NCBI GenBank assembly: GCA_017513135.1
Contig: JAFWDH010000001.1
Coordinates: 83,559-147,558, forward strand
Length of the DNA: 64,000 nt
Source: Oscillospiraceae bacterium
GTDB taxonomy: Bacteria > Bacillota > Clostridia > Oscillospirales > Ruminococcaceae
Direction of reading: 5' to 3'
Shown here in pieces: positions 35,370 through 43,762 of this stretch. The position numbers were made by a program, and so were the translations under genes. The notes below the pieces were generated by a model. The model saw nothing but the letters and a program-made list of their open reading frames with translations. It did not search any database and had not been told where the DNA came from. Each line of letters begins with the position of its first letter. The first letter of the stretch is position 1.

Positions 35370-35753
35370 ATGGATCTTATAATCGGCGGAGCATATCAGG
35401 GAAAACTCGATTATGCTAAGAAAAGATACGGTCTCGACGACGGTGATATCTGTACATGTACTGAAAGTGACGGCATCAGTTTCGGACACCGCTGTATATA
35501 CAGGACAGAGGAGTTCGTCATGTGGTGTATACGCAGCGGAAAGGATGCTGTAGAGTTCCTTGAGCAGCATAAGGAAGAGTGGAAGGACAGTGTCTTTATC
35601 TGTGAGGATATGTTCTGTGGTGTGGTCCCACTCGGAGCTGATATGCGGGCCTGGAGAGAGATGACAGGCAGGACATGTTCCTACCTTTCGTCTGAGGCAG
35701 TGAACGTAATAAGGATATTCTGCGGACTGGAGCAGGTACTGAAATGCGGCTGA
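35370..35753 (+). CDS. Short CobU-like protein with altered P-loop
   Basis: A 127-residue protein that opens LIIGGAYQGKLDYAKKRYG, a CobU-like phosphate loop in which the Ser/Thr after the Lys is Leu. It has ICEDMFCGVVPLG, matching the CobU string that contacts the nucleotide, and ends near IRIFCGLEQVLK as CobU proteins do. It lacks about 50 central residues of full CobU, including the guanylylation His region. It may have only part of the activity or regulate. Genes of this short kind are found between cobS and cobC in Clostridia. AAGGGGACAGGCA precedes the start. Confidence 0.75.
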   Translation: MDLIIGGAYQGKLDYAKKRYGLDDGDICTCTESDGISFGHRCIYRTEEFVMWCIRSGKDAVEFLEQHKEEWKDSVFICEDMFCGVVPLGADMRAWREMTGRTCSYLSSEAVNVIRIFCGLEQVLKCG

Positions 35754-36316
35754 TCCTTATACGGCACGGCAGGACGGAAGCAAACGAGAAGCATCTGTAT
35801 TGCGGAAGCACAGACATCAGTCTCTCGGCTGCCGGAAGGAGTGAGCTGGAAGAACTCAGGGATCATTCGGTATATCCGGATGTGTCGGGAATGAGGATCA
35901 TGACCAGCGGCAAGAAGAGATGTGACGAGACCCTCGATATCCTTTTCGGGAAGATGCCTCATGAGACGGACCCCGATTTCTGCGAGATGGATTTCGGAGT
36001 CTTTGAGATGAGATCCTATGATCAGATGAAGGAAGATCCCCAATACATCGAATGGATCAGCGGAGACAATGAGGCAAACGTATGCCCCGGCGGAGAGAGC
36101 GGAAAGCTGATGACCGGGAGGGTGCTGCGCGCTATCGAAGATCTCCTGCAGAACGGGAAAGATACGCTGCTGGTGACTCACGGCGGAGTGATAGCGGCAG
36201 TGATGGCATGGATGTTCCCGCAGGAGAACAGGAACCGCTATGAATGGCAGCCTGCCTGCGGTAAAGGTTATATCATCGATACGGCGGAACACAGCTGGAG
36301 CATGATACCTGAATGA
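35744..36316 (+). CDS. cobC: Alpha-ribazole phosphatase-type histidine phosphatase
   Basis: A 190-residue histidine phosphatase. The catalytic RHG motif is in LILIRHGRTEANE at the N-terminus, and the second His in LLVTHGGVIAAVM. In the cob context it would remove the phosphate from alpha-ribazole phosphate or adenosylcobalamin phosphate. It overlaps the preceding CobU-like gene by 10 bases and closes the B12 operon. Phosphoglycerate mutase activity is the alternative for this fold but unlikely here. Confidence 0.88.
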   Translation: MRLILIRHGRTEANEKHLYCGSTDISLSAAGRSELEELRDHSVYPDVSGMRIMTSGKKRCDETLDILFGKMPHETDPDFCEMDFGVFEMRSYDQMKEDPQYIEWISGDNEANVCPGGESGKLMTGRVLRAIEDLLQNGKDTLLVTHGGVIAAVMAWMFPQENRNRYEWQPACGKGYIIDTAEHSWSMIPE

Positions 36317-36353
36317 TCCTGCCGGAATGCAGATAAGTTAAGAAAACGACAGA

Positions 36354-36390
36354 GGAACGCCTCAGAGACTTTTGCGTATCTGAGGCGTCC
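36354..36390 (+). terminator. Hairpin after the cobalamin operon
   Basis: GAACGCCTCAGA pairs with TCTGAGGCGTCC around a 12-base loop, 38 bases past the cobC stop. The T tract is weak, so termination may be factor-assisted or partial. Confidence 0.6.
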
Positions 36391-36433
36391 TGCAACTTAT
36401 ACATGTGATCGCAGCGGATCGCAGGGAGAAGAG

Positions 36434-37414
36434 ATGACTCAGTGCATAAACTTTCCGATCAGCTCGTACAGCATCAGGCCGTACGGCGGATGGGACAGAC
36501 TTGAAAAACAGCTCAGGGATATGGGCCTGGACGGCATAGAAGGGATACTGGACCCTGACGATATGGACCCTTCCTTTCCTCCTAATCTTCTGGCCGGATA
36601 CCACATGATATTCTATCCGGACTGGCTGGATTTCTACCGTCAGAACAATAGGGAACTTGTCAGAAAGTTCGGAAGCATGGATATGGTAGAGCGCTTCTAC
36701 CGTGGGACGCACCCGGAAGATCTCATGCGACAGTTCCGGGAAGACCTGGCTTATGCGGTGTCTATGCATACACCGTATGTGGTCTTCCATGTATCCGATG
36801 TTTCCATTGAGGAAGGGTATACTTACAGTTGGCTGCACACGGACCGCGAGGTGCTGGATGCGTCGATGGAGTTCATAAACGAGCTCCTGCGGGACACTGA
36901 GCCGACTTTCGAGTTCCTGGTGGAGAATCAATGGTGGCCGGGGTTCACCTTTACTGATCCTGAGAAAACGGAATATCTTCTTTCGGGTATCGATTATCCC
37001 AGAACGGGCATAATGCTGGATACAGGCCATCTGATGAACACGAATACGAAACTCAGAACTCAGGCAGACGGCATAGAATACATACTCCGGATGATACAAG
37101 CGCACGGAGAACTGAAGAAACACATCCGAGGCATGCATTTCCATCAGAGCCTCAGCGGTGCATATGTGAGAAAAAATACCGGGAAAGTGCCTGATGGTCT
37201 TCCCTCTGATTATTTCGAGGCATATTCCGTCAATTATCCCCATATCCAGAATATAGACCGCCACCGGCCGTGGACGGATCCGGGATGCGTCAGGATCATA
37301 GAGGAAGTCAGCCCTGAGTATCTGACTCATGAACTCAGCTCCGGCCCCCAAATGCCGCAGCTGACTGCAGTGAGAAGGCAGCTTGACACTATACGAAAAG
37401 GCCAGAAACACTGA
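36434..37414 (+). CDS. Sugar-phosphate isomerase/epimerase-like TIM-barrel protein
   Basis: A 326-residue protein of the xylose-isomerase-like/AP-endonuclease 2 fold. It opens CINFPISSYSIRPYGGWDRL. Barrel metal-site candidates are the Glu in TFEFLVENQWWPG, Asp/His in IMLDTGHLMN, and the His pair in RGMHFHQS. The start has GGGAGAAG upstream. The substrate cannot be named; members act on sugars, inositols or as lyases and demethylation-linked enzymes. The next genes encode an FmdE protein and two FAD oxidoreductases, and 30 bases separate it from fmdE, so the two may be cotranscribed. Confidence 0.75.
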   Translation: MTQCINFPISSYSIRPYGGWDRLEKQLRDMGLDGIEGILDPDDMDPSFPPNLLAGYHMIFYPDWLDFYRQNNRELVRKFGSMDMVERFYRGTHPEDLMRQFREDLAYAVSMHTPYVVFHVSDVSIEEGYTYSWLHTDREVLDASMEFINELLRDTEPTFEFLVENQWWPGFTFTDPEKTEYLLSGIDYPRTGIMLDTGHLMNTNTKLRTQADGIEYILRMIQAHGELKKHIRGMHFHQSLSGAYVRKNTGKVPDGLPSDYFEAYSVNYPHIQNIDRHRPWTDPGCVRIIEEVSPEYLTHELSSGPQMPQLTAVRRQLDTIRKGQKH

Positions 37415-37446
37415 ACAAAAACTTATACAGGAATCAGGAGGATCAC

Positions 37447-37971
37447 ATGATGACAGACGAAAGAAGCTGGCAGAAATGCGCTGAATTTCACGGGCATATG
37501 TGTGGAGGCCTTGCGATCGGATATCAGGCTGCACGGTATGCCGCAGAACTGCTCGGCAGGGATTTTTCAAGCGATGAGGAACTGGTATGTGTCGCAGAGA
37601 ATGATGCATGCGGTGTAGATGCCATACAGGTCATGCTGGGATGTAGCGTCGGAAAAGGCAATCTGCTTTTTCATATGCGGGGGAAAGAGGCATATTCCTT
37701 TTATGACCGCGAGAGCAATAAGTCCTTCCGCCTGATCCTGAATGATGTGCCGGACGGCGTTGATGACAGTATGCAGTATTTTCTCACAAGCGATTACAGA
37801 GACCTGTTCACGGTCAAGGAAGCAAGACCTATTCCGAAACCGGCGGAGCTGTTCCGTTCTTACCGGTGTGCGCGATGCGGTGAGATGACGGGTGAGAACT
37901 GGATCCGTATCATAGACGGGGAATACTGCTGCCTTGACTGTATAGAGGAATATGACCGCTTTAATGTGTAG
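37447..37971 (+). CDS. FmdE-family protein with C-terminal zinc ribbon
   Basis: A 174-residue FmdE-type protein. Residues 10-120 hold the family core EFHGHMCGGLAIGYQAARYA and ENDACGVDAIQVMLGCSVGK with conserved His and Cys. Residues 138-170 form a zinc ribbon (RCARCG ... CCLDCIEEY). FmdE is named from the molybdenum formylmethanofuran dehydrogenase operon of methanogens, but its molecular role is not settled. In bacteria it occurs with molybdenum or C1 genes. AGGAGG precedes the start; a second ATG directly follows the first. The context here gives no firm partner. Confidence 0.85.
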   Translation: MMTDERSWQKCAEFHGHMCGGLAIGYQAARYAAELLGRDFSSDEELVCVAENDACGVDAIQVMLGCSVGKGNLLFHMRGKEAYSFYDRESNKSFRLILNDVPDGVDDSMQYFLTSDYRDLFTVKEARPIPKPAELFRSYRCARCGEMTGENWIRIIDGEYCCLDCIEEYDRFNV

Positions 37972-38058
37972 GGAAGAATACTAATTATACGGCTGTTTGG
38001 TTATAATAATCTCAGATAAACAAGATCTGATGATCTGAATATACCGGAGGTAAACAGT

Positions 38059-39582
38059 ATGACAGGCAAGACTTATACCGAACCCCAGACAACTATCCCC
38101 GTATATGATGAATGTGATGTCCTTGTGGTCGGCGGCGGTGCAGCAGGTCACAGCGCGGCTATCGCCGCAGCGCGCGCCGGATGCAAGAACGTGATCCTTA
38201 TGGAGAGATACGGATACTGCGGCGGAGACGTGACGGGAGGTTACGTTCTGCTCATTCCCAATCTGTCCTTCCACGACAAGATCTTTGTCCGCGGCCTGCA
38301 GGAGGAATGGTTCACACGCCTTTCCAGGATACCCGGAGCTGTTGCAGGCCCTCCCACGGAACTGACAGGAAGCACCGATCCGCTTCTTATGAAGTACTGG
38401 AGGGGAGTCGGCGGAGCCACACGCGACCGCATATGCCACGGCTTCATGGTAGAGCCGAACCAGATGAAGATAGAGATGGACGTTATGCTGAATGAGCACA
38501 GGGATTCCATACGCGTCCTTTATCACAGCTGGGGAACCAAGCCCATCATGGAAGGGAACACCTGCAAAGGAGTCATTTTCGAGAGCAAGGAGGGACGTCA
38601 GGCTGTCCTTGCCAAGGTCGTCATCGATGCGACAGGAGACGCAGACCTCTGCCGTCAGTCAGGCGCGCCGACTTCCTCCGCCATAGACGACGAATGCCGC
38701 TGCTCCTCCACTGCTCTGGTGTACCGCATCGGAGGATTCAGCAAGAGAGCGTTCAGCGAATGGCTCAGCGAGCATCCCCAGGAGGGAAGGATACTGAACA
38801 ACGCTGTCGCAGAGATACACGGATTCCGTGCCGGAATGATCGACGGGCCTACGGATGACGTCAGCTGGATGAACAACTGGCAGCCGAAGCACGACTGCTC
38901 CAAGATAGCGGACCAGACCGATACCGAGATGAAGACGCGTCTTGCGATACGCAAGGTCATCGAGTACTACAGGACCGCCTGCCCTGAGATCTTCCGCAAT
39001 GCGTTCCTCTATGACATAGCGCCGCAGCTCGGGACCAGAGGCTCCCACCGCATCGTAGGTGAGCACGTCATCTCATCCAACGACTGGGCATTCCCGAAGG
39101 AATATGACGATACCATCGCATGGCACTGCACAGTAGATACGCTGAACGACAACGCGCCTATTGAGATACCGTATCGCGCGATACTGCCTCAGAAGGTGGA
39201 GAACATCCTGGCTCCCGGCAGACATATCTCCGCTGACGCGATCGCCATCGATAACGTCAACCTGATACCTCAGTGCGTGGGAACCGGACAGGCTGCGGGC
39301 GTTGCGGCGGCTGTCATAGCCGCGGACGGCAGCACCACGCATACGGTGAACGTCAGTAAGGTCCAGGATATACTGGCAGGCGAGCAGGATGTGCCGCTGC
39401 CCAGGAACTCTCACACTGATCCCAGCTATATGGAGTGCCTGGTGGAGCACGAATACGGTCTCTATACAGAGGCTGCGCAGAAGGCGCGCGCTGCGAAGGA
39501 TGCGGCAAGCGTCTACAGACACTGGACCCTGTCGGGCGGCGGCGGAGACGCGAATGCCCCCAAGGATCACACTGAGAACTGA
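38059..39582 (+). CDS. FAD-dependent oxidoreductase (first of tandem pair)
   Basis: A 507-residue flavoprotein of the FAD_oxidored (PF12831-like) type. The N-terminal dinucleotide-binding motif is VLVVGGGAAGHSAAIAAARA (from about residue 18), then NVILMERYGYCGGDVTGGY. A second FAD-contact string, VENILAPGRHISADAIA, is near residue 385, with VGTGQAAGVAAAV following. It is similar along nearly its full length to the next gene at 39742-41280, and more distantly to 59949-61310. GGAGG lies 8 bases before the ATG. No signal peptide is seen. The substrate is unknown. The family is often annotated as fumarate reductase or succinate dehydrogenase flavoprotein-like, which is not supported here. Confidence 0.8.
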   Translation: MTGKTYTEPQTTIPVYDECDVLVVGGGAAGHSAAIAAARAGCKNVILMERYGYCGGDVTGGYVLLIPNLSFHDKIFVRGLQEEWFTRLSRIPGAVAGPPTELTGSTDPLLMKYWRGVGGATRDRICHGFMVEPNQMKIEMDVMLNEHRDSIRVLYHSWGTKPIMEGNTCKGVIFESKEGRQAVLAKVVIDATGDADLCRQSGAPTSSAIDDECRCSSTALVYRIGGFSKRAFSEWLSEHPQEGRILNNAVAEIHGFRAGMIDGPTDDVSWMNNWQPKHDCSKIADQTDTEMKTRLAIRKVIEYYRTACPEIFRNAFLYDIAPQLGTRGSHRIVGEHVISSNDWAFPKEYDDTIAWHCTVDTLNDNAPIEIPYRAILPQKVENILAPGRHISADAIAIDNVNLIPQCVGTGQAAGVAAAVIAADGSTTHTVNVSKVQDILAGEQDVPLPRNSHTDPSYMECLVEHEYGLYTEAAQKARAAKDAASVYRHWTLSGGGGDANAPKDHTEN

Positions 39583-39622
39583 ATGAACGACCGTAATTCA
39601 TAAAACTGAACAAGTGATTCGA

Positions 39623-39656
39623 AAAAGGCCTCGGAAACTCGTTTTCTAAGGCCTTT
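39623..39656 (+). terminator. Terminator between the tandem flavoprotein genes
   Basis: AAAAGGCCT and AGGCCTTTT pair around a loop that contains a further GAAA/TTTTC helix. It lies about 40 bases after the first flavoprotein gene. The second therefore probably depends on read-through or its own promoter. Confidence 0.75.
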
Positions 39657-39741
39657 TACTATGCTACACTTTCATCATGGGCAGGATCGCGGCAGCAGTC
39701 CGCATCCTGATAAAGATGATAACGGACAGGGAGGAAACAGC

Positions 39742-41280
39742 ATGGCCAACACATACATAGAAGAAGCAAGAGAGCTTCCGATCTACGCTGACTGCGATCT
39801 TCTGGTAGTCGGAGCGGGCTCTGCGGGTTCAGCTGCTGCGGTGGCGGCAGCCAGGGCAGGATGCAAGAATATCATCCTCATGGAAAGATACGGCTATATG
39901 GGAGGCGATGTGACCGGCGGTTACGTCATCATGATGCCGAACCTCTCATGGTACAACAAGCTCTATATAAGAGGTATTCAGGAGGAATGGTTCACCCGCC
40001 TGTCGAAGATCCCCGGCGCGGTCACAGCTCCCACGGAGGACGAGATCGGGTCCACCGATCCGGCCAAAGTCCACAGATGGAGATCCTTCATAGACTGCGT
40101 AAGCAGAGGGACATTTGAGGGCTGCAAGGAATCACAGCTCGTCAGAGCGCCTTACTTTGAGCCCAACGAGCTGAAGATCATCCTCGATGAGATGGTGTAT
40201 GAGCTGAGAGACAGGATCACGGTAATGTACCACACGATGGGCGCGAGACCGATCGTGGAGGACAATGTGATCAAGGGAGTCATATTCGAATCCAAAGAGG
40301 GAAGAAAGCTCATCAGAGCGAAATTCGTCATAGACGCCACTGGAGACGGAGACATATTCTCACAGGCAGGAGCGCCTTATTCAGGACTTTCCGAACTCGG
40401 GACCAGGTCTATCGGAACAGCGCTCGTCTGGAGAGCCGGCGGAGTCAACTGGAGCAAATGGTACGAGTGGCAGCAGGCACATCCTGAGCTCATCCCGGAG
40501 ATCAGAAAAGCCATCACGGAGATACAGGGGTTCTCAGGTCTGTTCGTCCCCAGCAACAACCCCAACATCGTATGGTTCAACAACAACCACAATCCGATGG
40601 ACTGCACCAAGATCGAGGATCAGACGAGAACGGAGATCGAGACAAGACTGTCCATCCACAAGGTACTGGATTATCTTAAAGAGGTCTGCCCGTATGTATG
40701 GGCTGACTCCTACCTGTATGACATCGCCCCGCAGCTGGGGACCCGCTGCTCCAAGAGGCTTAAGGGAGAATATGTCATGACGGCAAATGACTTCGCATTT
40801 GCCAAGAAGCATGACGACGTCATTGCATGGCACAGTACCATATGTCAGATAAACGACTGCGGACCTGTTGAGATACCTTACAGAGCCATACTGGCGCAGA
40901 AGGTCGACAACCTGCTGGCACCCGGAAGGCATCTTTCCACTGACAATGTCGCCATCGACTGGCTCAACCTGATCCCGCAGTGCACCGGGACCGGACAGGC
41001 TGCCGGAGTTGCGGCAGCAGTAGCCATCGCTGACGGGGCAGGTGCTCACACAGTCGATATCCGTAAGGTTCAGGATATCCTGGCCGGAGAGCAGAACGTT
41101 CCGCTTCCCAGGAACTCCCACACTGATCCGAGCTATACAGAACTTGCGGAAGAGAAACAGTACGGACTTTATACAGCAGCCGCAAAACTCGCAAAAGAGA
41201 CCGGTGATGCGCTTGCCCACAGGCAGGACGGACAGAGAGAAAGAAAAGCGGAACTGGAAGCGCAGCAGGCTCAGCACTGA
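39742..41280 (+). CDS. FAD-dependent oxidoreductase (second of tandem pair)
   Basis: A 512-residue paralogue of the protein at 38059-39582. The start at 39742 is chosen over an in-frame upstream ATG at 39661 because GGGAGGAAAC precedes it and because the upstream codons fall next to a terminator. FAD motifs LLVVGAGSAGSAAAVAAARA and VDNLLAPGRHLSTDNVA match the first copy, as do IQEEWFTRLSKIPGAV and YDIAPQLGTR. Differences cluster in the central substrate domain (residues 215-310), so the pair may act on related but different substrates or form a heteromer. Function is unknown. Confidence 0.8.
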   Translation: MANTYIEEARELPIYADCDLLVVGAGSAGSAAAVAAARAGCKNIILMERYGYMGGDVTGGYVIMMPNLSWYNKLYIRGIQEEWFTRLSKIPGAVTAPTEDEIGSTDPAKVHRWRSFIDCVSRGTFEGCKESQLVRAPYFEPNELKIILDEMVYELRDRITVMYHTMGARPIVEDNVIKGVIFESKEGRKLIRAKFVIDATGDGDIFSQAGAPYSGLSELGTRSIGTALVWRAGGVNWSKWYEWQQAHPELIPEIRKAITEIQGFSGLFVPSNNPNIVWFNNNHNPMDCTKIEDQTRTEIETRLSIHKVLDYLKEVCPYVWADSYLYDIAPQLGTRCSKRLKGEYVMTANDFAFAKKHDDVIAWHSTICQINDCGPVEIPYRAILAQKVDNLLAPGRHLSTDNVAIDWLNLIPQCTGTGQAAGVAAAVAIADGAGAHTVDIRKVQDILAGEQNVPLPRNSHTDPSYTELAEEKQYGLYTAAAKLAKETGDALAHRQDGQRERKAELEAQQAQH

Positions 41281-41294
41281 GTTATAATACAGAG

Positions 41295-41323
41295 GCCTGT
41301 CTGTCCGGAAAGGACAGACAGGC
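41295..41323 (+). terminator. Hairpin after the second flavoprotein gene
   Basis: A perfect 12 bp stem GCCTGTCTGTCC/GGACAGACAGGC with a 5-base loop, 14 bases past the stop. No T tract follows, so it may serve as an mRNA 3' end stabiliser or a weak terminator. Confidence 0.55.
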
Positions 41324-41359
41324 ACAAGAGTATCAACAGATAATGAGGCAAATCAAAGC

Positions 41360-42511
41360 ATGAACATTTTGCAGAAAGCGGAAGCAATGACAGGGAGCGA
41401 CGATTCCCGTGAGAAGACGATAGTCAGGACCAGTATCATCGGGATCACGGCAAACGTGTTCCTCGCCGCATTCAAGGCGGTCATAGGGTTGCTGACAAAG
41501 TCCATTGCCATCGTTCTTGACGCGGTGAACAACATCTCTGATGCGGGCAGTTCCCTGATCACTATCATCGGGACTAAGCTTGCGGGAAGGGAACCGGACA
41601 AGAAACATCCCTTCGGATACGGGCGTATCGAATACCTGAGCGCGATGATCATCTCCATGATCGTGCTGTATGCCGGCGTCACCTCGTTCATAGAATCAGT
41701 CAAGCAGATCTTCGATCCTCAGACGCCGGAATACAACACGGTGTCGCTGATCATCGTGGCCGTTGCGGTCGTGGTAAAGATAATACTAGGCCGTTATGTG
41801 AAGAGCGTGGGCGAGAAGGTGAATTCCGATTCCCTTGTCAATTCGGGGGAGGATGCCACTCTCGATTCTGTCATCTCAGCGTCAACGCTTGTCGCTGCCG
41901 CGGTTTTTCTCCTGTCCGGTATTTCTCTGGAGGCATGGCTCGGTGCGGTGATATCCGCAGTCATCATTAAGTCAGGAGTTGAGATGCTCCGCGACACCAT
42001 CTCCCAGATCCTCGGGGAAAAGAACGATCCGGAACTGTCTGCAGGCATAAAGAGGACTGTATCCTCTTTTCCGCAGGTGCAGGGAGCATATGATCTGGTG
42101 CTCAACAACTACGGTCCGGATGCGTGGAACGGGTCGATCCATATCGAGGTACCTGACACCTGCTCCGCTGATGAGCTGGATCAGCTTATCCGCAGCATTC
42201 AGACCGAAGTATTCCTGAAGCATCAGGTAGCGCTGACAGCGATCGGCGTTTATTCTGTTAACACGAAGGACGAAGAGATAATCGAAACGCAGAAAAAGGT
42301 AAGGGAGATCGTCCTTTCACATGAACATGTGAGACAGATGCACGGCTTTTATCTCAATAAGGAGCAAAAGACCATGCGTTTCGACGTGGTCATCAGTTTC
42401 AATGCAAAAGACCGGAAGGCGGTGTTTGATGAGGTGGTCGCTGATGTGCAGAAGGCATTCCCGGATCTGGAACTTCAGACAGCGATGGATACGGATTTTG
42501 CAGAGGTTTAA
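41360..42511 (+). CDS. Cation diffusion facilitator transporter
   Basis: A 383-residue metal/proton antiporter of the CDF family. Membrane segments lie near residues 25-45, 50-65 (SIAIVLDAVNNISDAGSSL, with the metal-site Asp residues), 95-112, 128-145, 165-185 and 190-205. The family string KKHPFGYGRIEYLSAM joins the second and third. The C-terminal 170 residues are cytoplasmic and longer than the usual 90, with a second alpha/beta block (MRFDVVISFNAKDRKAVFDE). The metal cannot be told from sequence; manganese, zinc, iron, cobalt and nickel are known for the family. It is probably a stand-alone gene between two hairpins. Confidence 0.9.
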   Translation: MNILQKAEAMTGSDDSREKTIVRTSIIGITANVFLAAFKAVIGLLTKSIAIVLDAVNNISDAGSSLITIIGTKLAGREPDKKHPFGYGRIEYLSAMIISMIVLYAGVTSFIESVKQIFDPQTPEYNTVSLIIVAVAVVVKIILGRYVKSVGEKVNSDSLVNSGEDATLDSVISASTLVAAAVFLLSGISLEAWLGAVISAVIIKSGVEMLRDTISQILGEKNDPELSAGIKRTVSSFPQVQGAYDLVLNNYGPDAWNGSIHIEVPDTCSADELDQLIRSIQTEVFLKHQVALTAIGVYSVNTKDEEIIETQKKVREIVLSHEHVRQMHGFYLNKEQKTMRFDVVISFNAKDRKAVFDEVVADVQKAFPDLELQTAMDTDFAEV

Positions 42512-42626
42512 GGATAGTGTTCCAGATGTTGAAGGCTGGAAGATCACTCGGCTTATGCAGGAGAGAGTCTGAACAGTTGCTTAAGCGTGACAGGACAGAA
42601 AAACACAGATATCCCATACGGGAACT

Positions 42627-42664
42627 AAAGACCGGCTTGACGTTAAGTCAGGCCGGTCTTTTGA
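42627..42664. terminator. Terminator between convergent CDF and buk genes
   Basis: AAAGACCGGC and GCCGGTCTTTT form the outer stem with an inner TTGAC/GTCAG helix. It serves the plus-strand transporter gene, with T4 following, and, read in reverse, the end of the ior-ptb-buk operon. Confidence 0.8.
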
Positions 42665-42679
42665 TATTCAGATATCTGT

Positions 42680-43762
42680 TCAGAATGGGCGGTCGTCAGG
42701 TTCCCTGTACTCCTTTGCCGTCTCCTCGCCGCTCAGTACCCTGCAGGCTCCGTCAGCAAGAGCCTGCATCTCGTTCTCTCCGGGGATGATGTAAACGGGA
42801 GCAATGAACTTTACCCTCTGTCTGATCATTCCTGTGAAGTATTCGGAATGGGCTATGCCGCCTGTAAGGATTATCTGATCCACTTTGCCGTCTACTACGA
42901 CAGACAGGTTTGCTATGCCTTTTGCAACACCGAGCGCCATCGCTTCATAGGCGAGCCTGGCTTCCTCGTCACCGTTTTTTACCCGTTCCTCTACTCTTCT
43001 GACGTCGCCTTCGCCTATCAGGGATATAAGTCCTGCCTGTCTCTGCATCAGCTTCATCATGGAGGTGTAGTTGCGGTCCTCAAGATAAGCGTATTTGACG
43101 AGTTTATAGCCCGGTATAAGCCCACATCGCTCGGATGAGAACGGTCCTTCGTCATCGGATACCATATCTATGATCCGCCCGTTCGAGTGAAGCGTCAGCG
43201 TGATGCCTCCGCCCAGCTGAACAGCAATGAGGTTCAGGGAATAGTAATCGAGCCCATTGTCCTTACAGTATTTAAGCGCAGCAGCCCTCATGTTGAGATT
43301 GTGTCCCTGACCGTGTCTGCGGATCTGCTTTATGCCTGTGATACGGGCGATCTCTATCATTTCGTCCACTGTCACGGGGTCGTATATGTAGGCTTTTATT
43401 CCGAGCGGTACCGCAAGTCTGTAGGCTATGGCCGCTCCCAGATTGCTGGCATGATGATTGATAGGACGATGCTCCAGCACGTCGAGCATTTCTTCGTTGA
43501 CCTCATATGCGCCGGAAGGAAGGGGAGGCAGGAGACCTCCTCTTGACATGATGCAGGTCAGATCCTCAAGTTTTTCGTTATGCTGCCTGAGCGCGCCGGT
43601 GACCGCTTCCGCTCTCATATCGAGCTGTGAGTAGATAGTGGCATAGCTGTTTATCTCCTCGGCGTCATGCTCGATATCCTGCTGCCAGAGCTGCGAGTGA
43701 TCCTCGTACATGGCTATCTTGGTGCTCTTGCTTCCGGGGTTGATGACCAGTATCCTGCTCAT
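42680..43762 (-). CDS. buk: Butyrate kinase-type acyl kinase
   Basis: A 360-residue acetate/butyrate kinase-family enzyme that makes ATP from an acyl phosphate. The start at 43762 (MSRILVINPGSKSTKIAMYE) has GGAGGAAAGAG upstream and overlaps the ptb stop by 4 bases; the 49 upstream codons are excluded. The Buk hallmarks MSRGGLLPPLPSGAYEVNE, the AVQLGGGITLTLH ATP strand and LTGGIAHS are present. It is last in iorA-iorB-ptb-buk, so its in vivo substrates may be aryl-acetyl or branched-chain acyl phosphates instead of butyryl phosphate. Confidence 0.92.
   Translation of the reverse strand: MSRILVINPGSKSTKIAMYEDHSQLWQQDIEHDAEEINSYATIYSQLDMRAEAVTGALRQHNEKLEDLTCIMSRGGLLPPLPSGAYEVNEEMLDVLEHRPINHHASNLGAAIAYRLAVPLGIKAYIYDPVTVDEMIEIARITGIKQIRRHGQGHNLNMRAAALKYCKDNGLDYYSLNLIAVQLGGGITLTLHSNGRIIDMVSDDEGPFSSERCGLIPGYKLVKYAYLEDRNYTSMMKLMQRQAGLISLIGEGDVRRVEERVKNGDEEARLAYEAMALGVAKGIANLSVVVDGKVDQIILTGGIAHSEYFTGMIRQRVKFIAPVYIIPGENEMQALADGACRVLSGEETAKEYREPDDRPF

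Noticed and set aside
36362..37609. 415-codon minus-strand open frame
   Set aside because: Antisense to the TIM-barrel gene and part of fmdE, both with clear motifs.
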